From Oscillospiraceae bacterium (GTDB lineage Bacteria > Bacillota_A > Clostridia > Oscillospirales > Oscillospiraceae), in the NCBI GenBank assembly GCA_017459865.1, contig JAFUCD010000025.1, positions 1-7,467 of the forward strand: DNA of 7,467 nt, given 5' to 3'. A program made the position numbers and the translations under genes. The notes under the pieces were generated by a model, which saw nothing but the letters and a program-made list of their open reading frames with translations, did no database searches and was not told the DNA's origin. Positions 6,139 through 7,467 of the stretch are shown here, piece after piece (the stretch's first letter is position 1; the number at the start of each line of letters is the position of its first letter).

Positions 6139-6963
6139 TCATCTTGCGCCGCGGTCGAGTCGTCGGCGCCGCTCTCGTTCGAGCAGCTGGAGGATCGACT
6201 CGGTCATTTGCTTCGGGGTGTAATCGGAGGGGAAATACCGGCGCAGCTGCTCATATGGAAAGCTGACCTTCTCCCTCTGATTGGGCTTTTCCTCCGCGAG
6301 GATCGCCTCGATGCGATTGCGGACACCGCCGGCTTCGCTCTCCCGGTGCATCCGGCAGGCCTGCGAATAGGACGGTGTGCAGTCATACAGCGCAATGGCA
6401 TCCAGCACGATGCGCTGTTCCTCGTTCGTGAGATACGACAGCTCCACGCCGACGGTGAAGGCGATGCGGCCCTCGTCCACTAAATCCAACAGACCGGGCA
6501 GCAGATGGGTCAGGCGGATGTAGCGCTGCACCTGTCTGCCGCTGTCCGTATCGGACACATGCTCTCTCGACCACTTCTGGCCAAGTTGGCCAGAAGTGCG
6601 TCCCTGATGATTCAGCGCATCCATTTTCAGCTTATAGGCAAATGCCTTTTCGCTGGGGAGAATGTTCTCCCGATGGAGATTGCTGTCCACCAGCTGGATG
6701 GCGGCCTCATCGCGATCCACGGCATGAATAAAGGCAGGGACTTCTTTAAGCCCTGCCTTTTGCGCTGCCCGGAGCCTCCGGTGGCCGGAGATGACCTCAT
6801 ACTCCGCTGCGGTATCCTCCAGCGGGCGGACGATCAGCGGCGTGAGGACGCCCTGCTCCTGGATGCTCTCGATGAGGCGATTCATTTCGTCGTTGTCCTG
6901 CACCTTATAGGGGTGCCCCTCAAATGGGTGCAGGTTCTGAATGGGAATGTAGATTGCTTGCAT
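6139..6963 (-). CDS. ParB/Spo0J-like DNA-binding protein
   Basis: This 274-residue protein has the ParB layout. The N-terminal nuclease-like/CTP-binding domain spans about 1-105, with the box GHRRLRA at 60-66 (usually GERRxRA) and NLHREN at 95-100. A helix-turn-helix segment lies at about 130-165 (GRQVQRYIRLTHLLP). The C-terminal part (FPYEQLRRYFPSDYTPKQM, about 235-253) resembles ParB-like proteins found on conjugative elements of Clostridia. Plasmid and chromosome ParB proteins bind parS and spread along DNA for partition. On an integrative element the role could be maintenance of the excised circle, or regulation. No ParA is in view. The start ATG at 6963 follows AAGGAG by seven bases. The gene carries two unusual inverted repeats, 6572-6598 and 6730-6760. 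Family is sure; role is open. Confidence 0.9.
   Translation of the reverse strand: MQAIYIPIQNLHPFEGHPYKVQDNDEMNRLIESIQEQGVLTPLIVRPLEDTAAEYEVISGHRRLRAAQKAGLKEVPAFIHAVDRDEAAIQLVDSNLHRENILPSEKAFAYKLKMDALNHQGRTSGQLGQKWSREHVSDTDSGRQVQRYIRLTHLLPGLLDLVDEGRIAFTVGVELSYLTNEEQRIVLDAIALYDCTPSYSQACRMHRESEAGGVRNRIEAILAEEKPNQREKVSFPYEQLRRYFPSDYTPKQMTESILQLLERERRRRLDRGAR
6572..6598. repeat. Perfect 13-bp inverted repeat inside parB
   Basis: CACTTCTGGCCAA (6572-6584) and TTGGCCAGAAGTG (6586-6598) flank a single G. The repeat encodes the linker just before the helix-turn-helix (around TSGQLGQK, residues 123-130). It could be a parS-like site or autoregulatory operator for this ParB. It is unlike the Bacillus parS sequence. 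Chance from the repeated Gly-Gln codons explains only part of the symmetry. Confidence 0.6.
6730..6760. repeat. Terminator-like hairpin inside parB
   Basis: AAAGGCAGGG (6730-6739) pairs with CCCTGCCTTT (6751-6760) around an 11-base loop. On the minus strand it is followed by TTTATTC, and on the plus strand by TTTTG. It lies in the codons for QKAGLKEVPAF, a segment conserved for protein reasons in ParB proteins, so it may be fortuitous. Confidence 0.45.
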
Positions 6964-7001
6964 GATGTTTCTCCTTTTTCATTTTGTTCTCATTAACATT
7001 T

Positions 7002-7467
7002 TCAGCGCTCCAAGCTGCGGTTTCGTTCCCGCTGAAGCGCCTGGGTTTCCATCTTTCGCTCGGTCTCAAGGGTCTGCTGCATGGCCGGAATCTGCGCCTC
7101 GATGTCCCTTGCGGTTTTCAGATCTTTCCGGAGCGGTTTCATCTGCTGCGTGAGCGCACTGCTCTGCTGCTTTAATCGCTCCCGCTCCTCCGGATCGGCT
7201 ACTCTGCGGAGCTTGTTGCGAACACCCTGCCGCTGCGCTTCAAGGTCGGCGATCTGCTGCTGCGTTTCGCCGATGAACAAGCGCAGCTGAGTGTCTGTTT
7301 CGATACCGTTCTTTGCCAGCAGGCGCACCTGCTGATCGTACCGGTCGAGCTTCGCTGCCTCCATGCGCATCTCCGGCGAGAGCGGACGGCAGCGTGCCTG
7401 CTCCGCCTCCGGGCCGGTCAGTCCGGCAACGCGCGTGATCAGGAAGAACAGCAGGCTCACCCAGACC
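7002..7467 (-). CDS. C-terminal part of a probable relaxase (coiled-coil tail)
   Basis: This is a partial gene; the frame is open to the right edge and 154 residues are visible. No start is called, because the GTG at 7460 is only an internal valine codon. The visible part opens with a hydrophobic stretch (VWVSLLFFLITRVAGL). It continues as a long charged helix rich in Gln, Arg, Glu and Lys with heptad character (LDRYDQQVRLLAKNGI, then QQQIADLEAQRQGVRNKLRR), which should be a coiled coil. This pattern, including the NGIETDTQLRLF segment, resembles the C-terminal tails of relaxase/mobilization nucleases on clostridial elements, where the catalytic N-terminus would nick oriT. No catalytic motif lies in the window, so the call rests on tail pattern and context. 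The gene ends 38 bases before parB. Confidence 0.5.
   Translation of the reverse strand, partial: VWVSLLFFLITRVAGLTGPEAEQARCRPLSPEMRMEAAKLDRYDQQVRLLAKNGIETDTQLRLFIGETQQQIADLEAQRQGVRNKLRRVADPEERERLKQQSSALTQQMKPLRKDLKTARDIEAQIPAMQQTLETERKMETQALQRERNRSLER

Larger units (their letters stand above)
4572..7467 (-). mobile_element. End of an integrative/conjugative or mobilizable element
   Basis: Probable relaxase tail, ParB-like, excisionase and integrase genes lie in that order on the minus strand, and the integrase ends about 100 bases from a chromosomal-type phosphatase gene. This is a common layout for one end of a tyrosine-recombinase element in Clostridia. The inner boundary is set at the palindrome 4572-4596 by inference; the other end lies beyond the window. 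The A/T-rich junction and the lower-GC integrase gene contrast with the GC-rich ATPase. No conjugation machinery is visible, so self-transfer cannot be judged. Confidence 0.75.

Noticed and set aside
6572..6598. Match to the Bacillus parS consensus
   Set aside because: The palindrome does not resemble the known TGTTCCACGTGAAACA site; only its form, not its sequence, suggests ParB binding.

Overview
The window looks like chromosomal DNA of a GC-rich Gram-positive gut-type anaerobe, probably Clostridia/Oscillospiraceae. This is inferred from strong GGAGG ribosome sites, a lipoprotein substrate-binding protein, GC-rich third codon positions and a Tn916-type int/xis pair. The left part (about 1-4570) reads as resident chromosome. 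The right part (about 4572-7467) reads as one end of an integrative and conjugative or mobilizable element that continues past the right edge.

Layout. Positions 1-348 hold no convincing gene; they carry a dense series of perfect inverted repeats. A minus-strand gene (349-1314) encodes a lipoprotein substrate-binding protein of the TrpX-like ABC family, with its own TTGACA/TAAAGT promoter. Divergent from it, an extended -10 promoter drives a plus-strand CtpE/Exp7-type P-type ATPase (1558-4053). A strong hairpin (4065-4099) separates the ATPase from a convergent low-molecular-weight protein tyrosine phosphatase (4103-4555).

The mobile element appears to begin directly upstream of the phosphatase ribosome site. 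An imperfect palindrome (4572-4596), two pairs of short direct repeats (4613-4628 and 4648-4668) and the 3' end of a tyrosine recombinase follow within about 100 bases. Reading in the minus direction, the element genes are the C-terminal part of a probable relaxase, a ParB/Spo0J-like protein, a Tn916-type excisionase and the integrase. The relaxase, parB and xis genes are closely packed. A 16-bp hairpin with a short U-rich tail lies between xis and int.

The element genes form an excision/transfer module: integrase and excisionase move the element out, and the relaxase would start DNA transfer. The ParB-like protein may act in maintenance or regulation. Insertion has apparently placed the phosphatase gene behind element DNA with no obvious promoter of its own. 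I see no CRISPR array, tRNA or rRNA. The main points worth a second look are the structured left intergenic region, the probable attachment end, the xis-int hairpin and a 27-bp palindrome inside parB.
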